From assembly GCA_051530055.1 (NCBI GenBank), contig CM121342.1, forward strand, positions 11,346,001-11,410,000: a stretch of DNA of 64,000 nt, written 5' to 3'. Origin of the DNA: Neoechinorhynchus agilis (taxonomy: Eukaryota; Acanthocephala). Below are positions 1 to 9,778 of the stretch, one piece after another; position 1 is the first letter of the stretch, and each line of letters begins with the position of its first letter. The position numbers and the translations under genes are program-made. The notes beneath the pieces were generated by a model that searched no databases, was not told the origin of the DNA, and worked only from the letters and a program-made list of their open reading frames with translations.

Positions 1-394
1 GTTCATCAACGGCCTTTTGGGCATCCTTCTCATATCTGAATTTTACGTAGCAGTTTCCAGCCAAATGCTCACTGAGGTTATCACAAATGTTCATTTCCTC
101 AATGGTTCCATACTTGCGTTCCAATTCAAGGAAGATCTCTTCAAATGTCTCATCGAAATGCTTTTGGATCTTTTCATCGGTTAAATCGTCCTCGGCTAGA
201 CTTTTGTCGGCCAAAGCGCTGTTATTTACCGGATTCAAATACACATTTTTTAGAAGAACAGTCTGACTAAACGTTGGTTTGTTGTGTAGCTTCGAGCAGC
301 GCTCACCGTGCCGGCAAGCGCCTACTTTGAAGTAAAATGAGCAGTTAACCTTGTCTTTTTCTGTGCCGAAAATCGACGCAAGATAATCCGCCAT
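1..394 (-). CDS. U2AF1: U2 snRNP auxiliary factor small subunit (U2AF35), 5' part
   Basis: The protein starts at the ATG complement at 394 and runs off the left edge, so only about 131 N-terminal residues are visible. U2AF35 reads the AG at the 3' splice site and works with U2AF65 in the nucleus. The start MADYLASIFGTEKDKVNC is a near-signature of the family. It is followed by the first CCCH zinc finger (CSFYFKVGACRHGERCSKLH) and then the start of the RNA-recognition-like UHM domain, including ELERKYGTIEEMNICDNLSE and GNCYVKFRYEKDAQKAV. No intron lies in this part. The second zinc finger and the RS tail must lie outside the window. The gene is notable here because the genome relies on very short introns. 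Confidence 0.95.
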   Translation of the reverse strand, partial: MADYLASIFGTEKDKVNCSFYFKVGACRHGERCSKLHNKPTFSQTVLLKNVYLNPVNNSALADKSLAEDDLTDEKIQKHFDETFEEIFLELERKYGTIEEMNICDNLSEHLAGNCYVKFRYEKDAQKAVDE

Positions 395-684
395 GAGTAT
401 TATCAACGGCCAACCCGAGTCTCAAATGCGAGATCTATTCTGCAACCGGAAGAATTGAAAAGATGTTCATCGAATAAATTCAAGTCCATTGGATCGATTT
501 GACGACGTTTTTCTAAATGTTTCAAGTTTTTCTTCTCAATTTGGGACTAAATCGGAACAATGTCGAGCAAAGTTGTATCTGAAGGTCCTTTTGTCTGTCC
601 AGTATGCTTCAATCTTAAGTTTCGGCCCAAATTTTTTCGAAGACAAATTGGTTGTAGCTAGGAAATGCCATACTAATTAAAAAT

Positions 685-790
685 ATGTTCTTTGGTGATG
701 AGAAGAATATCGATTGATTCGACGGAAAACACTGATACGACGAAACATTGAGAATTAATCAATCGCTATTCTTCTCATCACCAAAGAACA
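685..790. repeat. Foldback copy of hammerhead-like repeat family 1
   Basis: The left arm reads TGTTCTTTGGTGATGAGAAG from about 685 and its reverse complement closes the element at 790, with about 35 bp per arm and a middle of similar length. The same arm sequence starts the repeats at 8182 and 20330. The middle contains GACGAAACATTGAG followed by a matching TCAAT, so the GAAA and stem III part of the family is kept, but most of stem II is missing here. It is probably a rearranged copy of the element at 8178-8260. Confidence 0.65.
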
Positions 791-833
791 CACATAAAAA
801 TAACACTGAATTTGTACACTCTGATTGATTAAT

Positions 834-965
834 CGATTTCACTTCATTAAGTATCTATCCTTGCGGCAAAATATAGCGCTTGCAGTACAACGAGGCAATG
901 CTGCTAGCGACAGCCGAGGAAGGAGAGAGGCTAAGATTTTGCGGACGGTGGTGATTGCACGTTTT
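834..965 (+). repeat. 3' end fragment of the REL-endonuclease LINE
   Basis: A plus-strand reading frame gives LSLRQNIALAVQRGNAAS, which matches the last residues of the LINE at 10344-12835 (FLRQNISLAVQRGNAAS). The DNA also matches through the CGAGGAAGGA stretch that follows. Only about 130 bp of the 3' end is present, as expected for a 5'-truncated insertion made by target-primed reverse transcription. Confidence 0.75.
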
Positions 966-1319
966 GAACTATATTATTTTTTATTTTTGTACCTGAATGT
1001 GCTCAAGGATTTTTAAAATGTAAGTTTAAAATGAAAATTACACATTCAGTGTTAAAACATTCGAGCTATTGGTTCCACGGGCTTACTTTTTAAATTGTGA
1101 TGTTCCAAAATGATAGGGATTTCATTGTAGTCAGTACACCGGAACGTCCATTCTCCTGATATATTTTTGCCAATTACGTGAACCGCAAAACGCTTAAAAG
1201 TGGTTTCGCTTGATTTTTTGTCGAATAATTTAGTATATTTATTATTTTATCTTTAGTCTGGCTAGTCGGGCACACTTTTACGTGTTGATGTGAGCATCCC
1301 TTATACGGCTGATTGTTTT

Positions 1320-1710
1320 TTTCGATCAGAGAAGTGATTGAATCACAAAGATCCTGAACAATAAGGTTAAGAGTTTGTACGCATCCTTCCGGATCCTCAA
1401 ATACCTCCCGAGGAGGCGATAATCATCAGTGAGTTTCCTCCTCCCTACAAAATGGTAAATCATCTCCTATGGTTATGAGTCATTAGTGACTCTTTAACCC
1501 CAAAATAGAGATTGGGGCTCAAGCCCACTTGACTTCCTCGTCACAATTACGTCCACAATCTACGACGACTCACAAACAAGGCTGAACAAAGGAAGCTCAA
1601 TGATGATTCCTACCTCCTCGGGAGGCATCTGATGATCCGGAGGGATGCGTACAAACTCATAACCGACCCAGATCGATGAGATTTGTCCCCAAAGAAAATT
1701 ATCAGCCATG
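1320..1710. repeat. Inverted pair of SINE pieces
   Basis: The left half (about 1325-1450) is the SINE body on the minus strand and the right half (about 1600-1710) is the same body on the plus strand. Shared words are CTCCGGATCCTCA, GAGTTTGTAC and, in the right half, AAAATTATCAGCCATG, which is the SINE tail. The two copies meet around a middle of about 150 bp that is not SINE-like. The tRNA-related head is not present in either piece. Confidence 0.7.
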
Positions 1711-2216
1711 CTTCAAATTCGAAAAGAACGCGCAACGTCTTGAACATAAGAACAAAACGTGAAATATTGGATCATCTTGAGAAAGTCGAATGCCTCTAGC
1801 ACACAGCTGTGGCTAGATACAGAATGGTAGGACCTTAGGATTTCAAGAATGTAATGAAGAGATGTTAAAACCTGGATGGTATGCGATGCACAAGAGTTTG
1901 GATTTCAAATGCCTAATAATGATGATGATGATGAAAATGTGATTTCCGTACAACAAGAATCCTGCTCAGTCGGCGAAGAAACTGATAAGGATGAGGACAT
2001 GTAATGCTTTACTAATTTTGCTTTTTAATACCACTTCCTTTTTTTAGAAACTTTGATGCTTTAAAAACTGGATACATTACATTGGGTTTTCGGTTATCCG
2101 AATGGTGTCCGGTCAAAATTAATCTGCGCATAAACGACTTTCCATTGTATTTTGTCTCATTCAACGCTTTATTTAGGTTTTTGTCCTCTCATTTCTCTTC
2201 GGCATTTGAGTTTTAG

Positions 2217-3153
2217 ATGTCCAGTGACACAGAAGATGGTGGTCCGTCCGAGTCTGCTGACACCGACGAAGTAGATGACAGTGGGCGCGATGAGAGTAGT
2301 ACAGTTGACAAGGACGCTCCAACCAAACTACCAAGCTATATGCACAAAATCGTAAAGTATCTTCAGGACGAATTTATAAAGGGCGAACATAGGCAACATA
2401 CGTACAAAAACCTATTAAAAGCATGTAAATTAGTGAACTTGACTCAAAATGAACTTTCATATCTCAATAACAAGGCTCTTGTTTCTAATCCGTTAATCAA
2501 TGTTGAGATTAAGGAGAGTCTAAATGGGGATTACCGTCGGTATTTCTCATATAAACCGCCCTACGATGTAACAAGCAAGTCAAGTCTGCTTCGCATTCTC
2601 AAACAGCGATTTTATTATGGACGAGGAGCGCTAGCGATGGACGATTTGGAAAAATCGGTTCCCAATGCGCTTGAATTGGTTAAAGGGCTTGGCAGTCTTG
2701 TTTTGATAACTACCCGAAGTGGCGATAAGAAACAGTTTTTGTTTTATAATGATCCAGATGTAATGTTTAAGGACATGGATCCCGATGTTCTGGAACGATT
2801 GCGTAACATATACCATAGTGTCCGCTTGGATGGATATGACGACCTACGGATCGAAAAGTATCTGACAGAAAATAGAGTAAACCGAGATACTGTCGAACTT
2901 CCTCCTAAATTGGATGAATCGTCTTTGACTGAGAGAAAGAGAAAGGTTTGTTTATTCCTTCACAATGACTAGCGTTCATGTTTAACAGTATATTCAGGAA
3001 AAACGTAAGGGTCGACGATCTTATGGATTACGGCAGCGGATATATAATACTCACGTTTCGAACTTGTTACAAGATTATCATAACGGTGTTCCAATCAAAA
3101 ATGCGAAGACAAGTAATAAAGCTGGATTGTACGACGAAGAAGATGATAAGTAA
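2217..3153 (+). CDS. GTF2E2: Transcription initiation factor TFIIE beta subunit
   Basis: Two exons, 2217-2945 and 2989-3153, are joined across a 43-nt GT-AG intron that leaves the frame intact and gives a 296-residue protein. TFIIE beta recruits and regulates TFIIH at RNA polymerase II promoters. The acidic Ser-rich N-terminus is followed by the core winged-helix region (SYMHKIVKYLQDEF at about 41-54; ALVSNPLINVE at about 87-97; Y-R-R-Y-F-S-Y-K-P-P-Y), then a second winged helix (LLRILKQRFYYGRGALAMDD; ALELVKGLGSLVLITTR; FYNDPD). Exon 2 supplies the basic C-terminal helix (IQEKRKGRRSYGLRQRIYNT, then HVSNLLQDY), matching the family's end and supporting the splice. Length is close to the human protein (291). 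Confidence 0.93.
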
Positions 3154-3227
3154 TTGCAAATTGCCGTTTAACGCTAATCCGTGTCAATGCGTTTAAGTAA
3201 AAAGTACACTACTGATTATTCCGCCTG

Positions 3228-3520
3228 CGAATTAACCTTGTTTCAACTAAATCATATCGATTTTTATGTTTATTTCTTTTCAATAGTGGAAATTCAAATG
3301 CCGACACATATGAAAACTTTTTAAGTTCAAAAGGTTTTATTTCCAGCGATGCTCCATTGCATAATCCACCAGCAGAATCTCCGTGGAAAGCAGTTGAATT
3401 TCGATTGATGATTGTCGTTAAATTTATTAACTTCGTTAGGTTGAAAGAGTCAAATCACGGAATGTTTAAAGAATATCTGAATGAAACTGAGTCCGCTGGT
3501 TGAATCGGACCAAAGTATTG
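3228..3520 (+). repeat. Duplicated gene fragment, copy A
   Basis: This 290-bp stretch is nearly identical to 9920-10213. Both include a likely intron end (TTTCTTTTCAATAG), then a frame reading YENFLSSKGFISSDAPLHNP and, later, VEFRLMIVVKFINFVRLKES with a stop after NETESAG. The family is unknown. Copy A lacks the upstream coding part seen at 9779-9930, so it looks like the partial copy. Confidence 0.75.
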
Positions 3521-3665
3521 AAACGCTCTTTCACTTGAGACCAGAGATTGAAATTTTTATAACTGAAAAATCGATTCATTTTCCCGACCTTAAGGATTCA
3601 TTGTGGCCCTGGGTTTTACTAATTTTATGCCATTTAACGGCATATTTGTACGAGCTTCAAGGCAA
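3521..3665 (+). pseudogene. hAT-superfamily transposase fragment
   Basis: A plus-strand frame reads TLFHLRPEIEIFITEKSIHF, then PDLKDSLWPW and HLTAYLYELQGKSKV. This pattern (LRPEIxxFLxEK, FPxLxDxxWL, LTxHLNELNxxLQGK) is typical of the hAT-like transposases behind the ZBED and GTF2IRD2 proteins. Only about 48 residues survive, with no catalytic motif and no terminal repeats recognised, so it is a dead scrap abutting the LINE that follows. Assignment rests on remembered family motifs. Confidence 0.6.
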
Positions 3666-3689
3666 AAGTAAAGTTACTCAAAGCCTTCT

Positions 3690-5400
3690 CCCTAAACTTC
3701 AAAAGCCGAGTGGTTTACCCCTTCAACAGCAATTCAGCCATCCTTCCCGGTTACTTTTCCTTCCATACATACCGCGATGACCGTCCAGGAGGGGAGGTCT
3801 CAATTTACGTACGACAATCGCTACATTACTCATTATCTCTAACAGTCTCTCTACAAAACCCCGATATAGAATTCATCACAGTCCACTTCTCAGCTCCTCC
3901 AAGAAATGGCCTTGGAGAATTTACGATTGCTGGCGTTTATCGCCCTCCTGCCTCTCGCCCTGAGCCCTCTCTACATCAACTTGGTTCCATGAAAGAGCTC
4001 ATAAACTCCACAAATTAACACCATTTCTTAATTGCAGGGGACTTCAATAAACTATTTCCTCTTCTACCCTTCTCCGAGTTGCGTCTACTTATTGACTTCC
4101 CAACTCGTCTTGACGCTCACCTTGACAAAGTGTTCACCAACATCGACATCCACTCATCCGCCCCGCGAACTCTGACCATTTTTCTGCCCTTCACCCCACC
4201 TGAGCGTATAAAATCTTCCTTTTACCCGTCTGGGATAAACGAGATCATAACTTTTACACTTTCAAAAAAAATCAATTCTATTATTCACACCCTCCACTCG
4301 GATAACACAAATGACCCTTTCGTGGCCATGTCCTCTATAACCTCAACCATGGACTCGGTGGACAATTCATTCCTTCGCCAGGCCTTCTCCGATTTCGATC
4401 TAAACTCGTGGCAGATCAACTGGCTCGAAATTTATATTCACAATCGCAAACAATACATTCACTGCCGTTCTACCTCCTCTATCAGCCTACCCCTCACCAA
4501 AAACGTACTTCAAGGTTCTTTGCTGTCACCACTTTCTATTATTTTCCTAAACGACCTCTCTCCTCTAACTCATCATCATCCATTCACCACCCCACCTCTC
4601 CCTTTCTTTAACCTCTAACGAAATCACACACATAAACGACTTCTGCAACAATCACAAACCACCTGAATTTCTCTAAAATTTTCGAAATGATCCCTTAATT
4701 CTTTCGAAACCCTGTCCTCCCCCGAGCTTCTAAATGACATCCTACGAGTCACCTTCCTAAGAATTCGGAGTCTCCAATTTTAATTAAACTTGAAGTGGGA
4801 CTAGCACATCACTCTCTCCCTCAAGCTCAATACCTTCAAAAATTATCTCTTCAAACATCTCCGACATTTAAGAATCCTTTCGCCCGATCTCTACAAATTT
4901 TACTTCAGTTTATTTTACCCTCCCTCACCTACGGTTATTCCGTATTTTGCAACCTATCAAAATCTCAAATCCGTCGTCTTGAAGTGTTTCATAAAAGAAA
5001 ATCTATAATTTGCACAATTGACTTTCCCCCTCTCACCGAATGCCTTGATGCTATTTTCATAAAACAAACAAAACGCCTCTCAACCCTACCACCACAATTT
5101 CTTCCACATATCGCTCCCTTTTCACACGAGCACAACACTCGTAATCCTAATTCGTTTCATCCTCTCTCGACATCGCACCTCCCTATACCTATGCTCCTTT
5201 TTCCATGCTGCCCAATCTTTTCGGATATCATTACCTGAAATGAACTTGAGGAAAGACCCAAGCTCACAAGCTCGCCTGCAAACAATAAGCGTCAATCCTC
5301 AATCGAGCGGACATTTCCCGACCGAACCCTTAATCCACTCCAAAACAAAAACCGCATTAATTGAACAAATCTGATGAGGACCCAAAGGTACATGCGTTTC
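3690..5400 (+). mobile_element. CR1/Jockey-like LINE, degraded copy
   Basis: The 5' part encodes pieces of an apurinic endonuclease domain (FHTYRDDRPGGEVSIYVRQS; FTIAGVYRPPASRPEPS; LIAGDFN). A deletion then joins to the reverse transcriptase palm (STMDSVDNSFLRQAFSDFDL; IHCRSTSSISLPLTKNVLQG; SPLSIIFLNDLSPL) and the C-terminal part (LTYGYSVFCNLSKSQIRRLE). The frame changes several times and the catalytic ADD motif region is missing, so the copy is inactive. Minus-strand relatives lie at 42485-45895. The 3' end near 5380-5430 (CCAAAGGTACATG) matches the tail at 32180-32245. Confidence 0.8.
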
Positions 5401-5474
5401 ATTGCTTTTTGATTAAGAAATGAACGCCAGACTATAGTCACAAATGTCACATATAATTCACTATCAAGGAAATT

Positions 5475-5699
5475 TTATTTTTTCATAATTTTTAAAAATT
5501 CATCGAAATTTAATCGATGATCTCCATCAATATCAGCCTTCGCCATCATCTTACATACATCTTTCTTTGTGAATTTTTCTCCCATTTCCTTTGCACCTAG
5601 TCGAAGTTCATTAGGTGTGATGAAACCATCTTTGTTTGTGTCGCATAGATTAAAGGCAAATTTAATCATTTCCAATTCCTCTTTACCAACTTTTTGCAT
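5475..5699 (-). CDS. Small two-EF-hand calcium-binding protein
   Basis: A 74-residue protein starts at the ATG complement at 5699. It carries two canonical EF-hand loops, D-T-N-K-D-G-F-I-T-P-N-E (residues about 20-31) and D-I-D-G-D-H-R-L-N-F-D-E (about 56-67), each flanked by helices, which matches one calmodulin or troponin C lobe. Both loops have Asp at position 1 and Glu at position 12, so calcium binding is likely. Single-exon, single-lobe proteins of this kind occur in parvalbumin-like and calmodulin-like groups. It may instead be the last exon of a longer gene, but no upstream exon was recognised before the neighbour at 6166. Confidence 0.75.
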   Translation of the reverse strand: MQKVGKEELEMIKFAFNLCDTNKDGFITPNELRLGAKEMGEKFTKKDVCKMMAKADIDGDHRLNFDEFLKIMKK

Positions 5700-6165
5700 T
5701 TTGTCTTAAACGCGTAAGGCTTTTTCTTTTAAATTCGACTACGAAAAAATGATTCACATTTTAAAAACAAAATTTTTAAGTGCGCAAAATTGGTGAGCAA
5801 TTTAATTTACTCACCTGTTTGTTATTTTTTCGCAAATCTTCAAATAAACGTTATGCCTATCTTTAAAATTGTGGCAGAATTTTTTATCCAAATGAAATTG
5901 AGCAAATTAATTAGTTCACTTAATTAAGTCATTTACTTTTATAAAACTCTGTTCTCGAATACCGTTCAGTCTTATGCCCGAAAATTCTGATTAAATGTTA
6001 TTAAATTTATGTGGCATCTTGCTGCTCTTATTGGTCGTATTAATTAGACTGTAACGATTCATTGACGTATAGTAAAAAAATTGCTTCTTTTTTTGGTTCT
6101 CGATTATTTTGCAGTTTTAAGATGCGTCCCAAAGCTGGAGGTGGATCCCGTGGTTACGTTTTCGG

Positions 6166-6858
6166 TTACATGGGATATCTACCTCCGTATCCTGCACCAG
6201 GATAGCCGCTATTCATTGACGGTTGCCCATAACCTCCACCACCATACATCGGCGGTTGTCCATAGCCTCCACCTCCGTATTGCGGTTGTCCGTAGCCTCC
6301 ACCACCGTACATTGGTGGTTGCCCATAACCTCCACCACCGTACATCGGCGGTTGTCCAGAGCCTCCACCCCCGTATCGCGGTGGTCCATATCCACCTCCT
6401 CCTCCGTACATCGGCGGTTGTCCAGAGCCTCCACCCCCGTATCGCGGTGGTCCATATCCACCTCCTCCTCCGTACATCGGCGGTTGTCCAGAGCCTCCAC
6501 CCCCGTATCGCGGTGGTCCATATCCACCTCCTCCTCCGTACATCGGCGGTTGTCCAGAGCCTCCACCCCCGTATCGCGGTGGTCCATATCCACCTCCTCC
6601 TCCGTACATCGGCGGTTGTCCAGAGCCTCCACCCCCGTATCGCGGTGGTCCATATCCACCTCCTCCTCCGTACATCGGCGGTTGTCCAGAGCCTCCACCA
6701 CCGTACATGGGCGGTTGTCCATAGCCTCCACCTCCATATCGCGGAGGTCCATAGCCTCCACCTCCGTACATCGGCGGTTGTCCATATCCACCTTCTCCTC
6801 CAAACGGCAAGTTACCACCCAAGCCCTGAAGAACATTTTGCAGGAAATCCATTCCCAA
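6166..6858 (-). CDS. Gly/Tyr/Pro-rich repeat protein
   Basis: A 230-residue open frame starts at the ATG complement at 6858 ([20 protein letters not shown]) and ends GYGGRYPM. Nearly all of it is low-complexity: [15 protein letters not shown] and [10 protein letters not shown] blocks. Five consecutive 22-residue units are identical at DNA level. There is no obvious signal peptide or globular domain. Similar Gly/Tyr/Pro N-termini occur in penta-EF-hand proteins such as peflin and in structural or annexin-like proteins, but no such domain follows before the stop. The role is unknown. It could be an exon of a larger gene. Confidence 0.55.
   Translation of the reverse strand: MGMDFLQNVLQGLGGNLPFGGEGGYGQPPMYGGGGYGPPRYGGGGYGQPPMYGGGGSGQPPMYGGGGGYGPPRYGGGGSGQPPMYGGGGGYGPPRYGGGGSGQPPMYGGGGGYGPPRYGGGGSGQPPMYGGGGGYGPPRYGGGGSGQPPMYGGGGGYGPPRYGGGGSGQPPMYGGGGYGQPPMYGGGGYGQPQYGGGGYGQPPMYGGGGYGQPSMNSGYPGAGYGGRYPM
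6361..6690. repeat. Tandem repeat, 5 x 66 bp
   Basis: Five units of exactly 66 bp start at 6361, 6427, 6493, 6559 and 6625 and appear identical. The flanks hold shorter, diverged versions of the same Gly-rich unit. Because 66 is a multiple of three, every frame without a stop stays open, which is why long frames also appear in both directions here. Confidence 0.9.
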
Positions 6859-7028
6859 GAATTAAATGTGATAATGATGTAAAACAAGAGAGGATTTTTC
6901 TTATGAACTTTATAAATGACTCAAAACGCGTACATCGCTCATGCGTGAAAATTTTTACAACCGAACTACTTTCTTTTAAAATATGTTGTCATGATAGTTT
7001 AGTCGACTCACTTTATACGCAGTTGTGA

Positions 7029-8177
7029 ACTTTTTGAGCAACGAATTCGAATTATATAATTTTGGCCGTGTTCACAAATATCAATGCCATTTAATAAGGT
7101 CAATCAGTCGTGGATGGCTGGTAATTGAAATTTATCAGTTCAAAAAATAAGACTGAAATGAAGCTCAAATAATAAATTTTGAACGATTAAGCGCGAGACG
7201 TTTAATTTTTAAATGAGCGAAATGAAGACTACAAGTGAGCTGATGTACGCTAGCATGTGAACTTGTTGCGTGCGAAACTATGAACTACGCTTTTAGTATC
7301 TTTTCCATTGTTAACTTAAAGAGATGTATATATTCACCTTTTTCAGATTCTTCTAATAAAAAAGAATGGCCTTGGAGGCTAAGTGTGTAAATTTCGCTTA
7401 GGTGTTCTTCAAAGGGTTTCACTATTTCCACTAAGGATCAAAATTAAATATTGTTTAGTAGAAACTCACTGTGAAAGCTTGGTTATATCTAACGACCAAT
7501 CAAGATAAATGATTATCGTTTTTACTATCATTAAAAAGCCACACACCTCATTGTAAGTAAAAACTTCTTAAGCACCTAAAAATCAGTCTGGGTCTTCATT
7601 TACTACGCAAATGTTTGTGTGGCAGTTGGTCGCACGAAAACGAAAATGATTTTGATAGAATTCGCTCTGGCGAGGACGAACATTTTATTGGTTAGAGGAT
7701 AACTAAATTAGATGAAGCTAACAAGTAAAATAAAAACACAGTATGTTTAGAAATACCAAGAAAAAGAACGTCTTGCATGATTTGCGTGGGCGATGAGCGC
7801 ATGTCTGCCAGGGTATCTTAGTTTATTAAAAAGGTCAAATTATCAGTTTGGATGTCCAATAAGATACAGAAATTAAAAGTGATGATCAAATCAATAGACT
7901 TCAGAATAAATGGACCTAAATCAATATGATTTTGACGACTAACAAAATAATACGAAATGACGAATCGGGAAAAGGACTATGTATATTGTTCACATTTTCG
8001 TTAGCTGTGCTCATTCTGATATTGTGCTCGTATTTTGTGCCCTAATTTCAATTTGAAAATGCGGTTTCCAAATGAGCAAGTCAATACAAAATCCTCGCAG
8101 AAACATTACAGAATTTGATTAAAAGATAACTGCAAGAAAGATTCATAAATTATAGTTTAGGTATGTTATTGTTTTTA
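7029..8177. other. Non-coding stretch
   Basis: I see no gene, RNA gene or clear repeat in this 1.1 kb. It is AT-rich with short frames only. Confidence 0.5.
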
Positions 8178-8260
8178 TGTGTGTTCTTTGGTGATGATAA
8201 AAATCGATATTGATTTATTAATTCTCAATGTTTCGTCCGTCTCGTCGGACTTCTTCAGGT
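8178..8260 (-). repeat. Hammerhead-like repeat, family 1, best copy
   Basis: Read on the minus strand the element contains CTGAAGA (8258-8252), one extra A, a perfect 5-bp stem GTCCG/CGGAC around loop ACGAGA, then GAAA (8234-8231). This is followed by C, ATTGA, an 11-nt loop, the pairing TCAAT, and AUC (8208-8206). That order is the layout of a hammerhead ribozyme (CUGANGA, stem II, GAAA, stem III, NUH). The extra base between CUGANGA and stem II and the weak stem I are departures. Related copies lie at 685-790 and 20330-20405. Confidence 0.6.
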
Positions 8261-8475
8261 TGTGTTCGAAGAAAAATACAAGTAAGTTTTACCCGAGAGG
8301 GATCTTTAAATTCAAATAAATATTTCGGCTAAACTCACGACGTGATTGTTCATTATCGTCTTAATTGAGCAATAGCTTTCCAGGGGATGGCAACGCTGCT
8401 TTGAATTAAAAAAATTCGATCCCACAACGAAAATAAAAGTTACAAAGTCGCTCGAATTACGGCTATCAATTTTAA

Positions 8476-8657
8476 TTTTATAATAAACAATCGATTACGT
8501 CACGAATGTATAGGCTAAAATTTACGTAATCGGAGGCTATAAGAAATTCGACTTTCGTGATACAATCAAATTCTTATCATCAAAATCAAACTCATAGCCT
8601 TTGATTACGTAATTTTTGCCAATGCGTTCGTGACGTCATCGATTGTTCATTATAAAA
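8476..8657. repeat. Foldback element
   Basis: The arms begin TTTTATAATAAACAATCGAT at 8476 and end with the near reverse complement at 8657. They are about 65 bp each and imperfect, separated by a spacer of about 50 bp. Both arms contain GATTACGT and GACGTCA-like words. A diverged relative with the same words lies at about 9520-9645. Confidence 0.7.
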
Positions 8658-8667
8658 TTCGACCTCA

Positions 8668-8949
8668 TTGCCGTCATTTGGACTATGTAAACGAGTTGGT
8701 CATTCGTCGTGCATGAAGTGCACTTCTTCAATGGCAGTTGAGATTAGAAAGTATGACTGGCAATGCTTCGATTGTAAGACCTGCTCAAGGTGCGGAAAAG
8801 CTGGGTGCGATGATCAACTTCTGTTCTGCGATCGATGCGATAAAGGCCATTATACGTACTGTCTGGAACCTAAGCTTACCCATGCTTTAAAAGACGAATG
8901 TATGTGTGCGAAGTCATTCGCGCGACCATCGGCTGTGGAATTTAATTAG
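8668..8949 (+). pseudogene. Tandem PHD finger fragment, DPF/KAT6 type
   Basis: The frame encodes the second half of one PHD finger (CKRVGHSSCMKCTSSM, then Y-D-W-Q-C-F-D-C-K-T-C) and most of a second (CSRCGKAGCDDQLLFCDRCD, then H-Y-T-Y-C-L-E-P). This is the arrangement of the double PHD of DPF/BAF45 and KAT6 proteins, which read acylated histone H3 tails. The first finger lacks its N-terminal cysteines, the usual GYH of the second reads GHY, and the last zinc ligands are disturbed (CMCAKS). It ends in a stop inside repeat-rich DNA. A shuffled or decayed exon is more likely than a working gene. Confidence 0.6.
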
Positions 8950-8999
8950 AAATTAAATATTTAAAAAAAACAATTTGATGCCGTCACAAAAGGTCCGTA

Positions 9000-9650
9000 A
9001 AAAATCCGACAACCGTCGGCTGTAAGATTAAATTCCATATTGAAAAATGAAACTGCTCATGATTGTTGTGTAGTGGCGACATCAAAATCATGGTTCGCGG
9101 TGACTTACGCATTGACAGAGTAATCATGGAGGCCATAATAATTCGATAATCAAAAACGGTGGAAGGCAACAAAGCGGATCACGTTTTATAGATGAGAGTC
9201 GTGTAAATGTTCTCGTAACCTTTCATGTCTTTATAAAGGCTCTGGATTCAGCCGAAATATCGATTCAATGAATTTACATAATTTTTGTCGCCACTACACA
9301 GCAATTAAATTCCATCTCGACATTTCGAAGACGTCACTGAAGTATATTTTGCAATTGTAAACCAAAAACCGGGTATGAGACAAAACGTTTGATTACTTCA
9401 CTAACCTATAGTAGGTAAATAAATTAGGCAACCGTCGGCTGTAAGATTAAATTCCATCTCGACATTTCGATGACGTCACCTGTATTCAGGTTGCAAAAGC
9501 CACGAAAACACCGACTGGGAAATTAAATTACATCATAAAAATTGGATAACGTCACGAAAGTCGAACTTCTCATAGCCTTCGATTACGTCACTTTCTTACC
9601 TATGAGTTCGTAACACCATCGAATTTTTATTATAAAATTCAAACTCATAG
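9000..9650. repeat. Cluster of related short repeats
   Basis: The word ACCGTCGGCTGTAAGATTAA followed by ATTCCAT occurs at about 9011 and again at about 9429, a direct repeat of some 45 bp extended with CGACATTTCG in the second copy and at about 9308. Around 9520-9645 lies a diverged relative of the foldback at 8476-8657 (AACGTCACGAA, CATAGCC, TTTTTATTATAAAATTC). No coding potential was seen. Confidence 0.55.
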
Positions 9651-9778
9651 CCGCCATTCGAGCGACTTTTCAACCATAATGCGGGTGCTTACTTAATTTT
9701 GTTTAATTTATTTCTTGAACATGAAAAACGTTTCCATCGGCCTTTGTAGCATCTTCGAATTCACATTTCGGTTCCGAC

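Larger units (their letters stand above)
395..2216. other. Intergenic stretch filled with repeats
   Basis: No host gene is recognisable between U2AF1 and GTF2E2. The stretch holds a foldback repeat at 685-790, the 3' end of a LINE at about 834-965 and a pair of inverted SINE pieces at about 1320-1710, each listed separately. A short GAT microsatellite lies near 1917-1934. Promoters for the two flanking, divergently arranged genes must lie at its ends but no clear element was seen. Confidence 0.6.

Noticed and set aside
1917-1934. GAT trinucleotide run
   Set aside because: Too short to be more than a chance microsatellite.
6081-7028. Long open frames on the plus strand and in a second minus-strand frame over the Gly-rich gene
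   Set aside because: They are open because the 66-bp unit is a multiple of three and stop-free; composition (His/Leu/Val or Asp/Arg/Glu repeats) mirrors the Gly/Tyr/Pro frame.
8668-8949. A complete PHD-finger protein
   Set aside because: First finger lacks its N-terminal ligands and the second lacks a normal end; only a fragment is supported.
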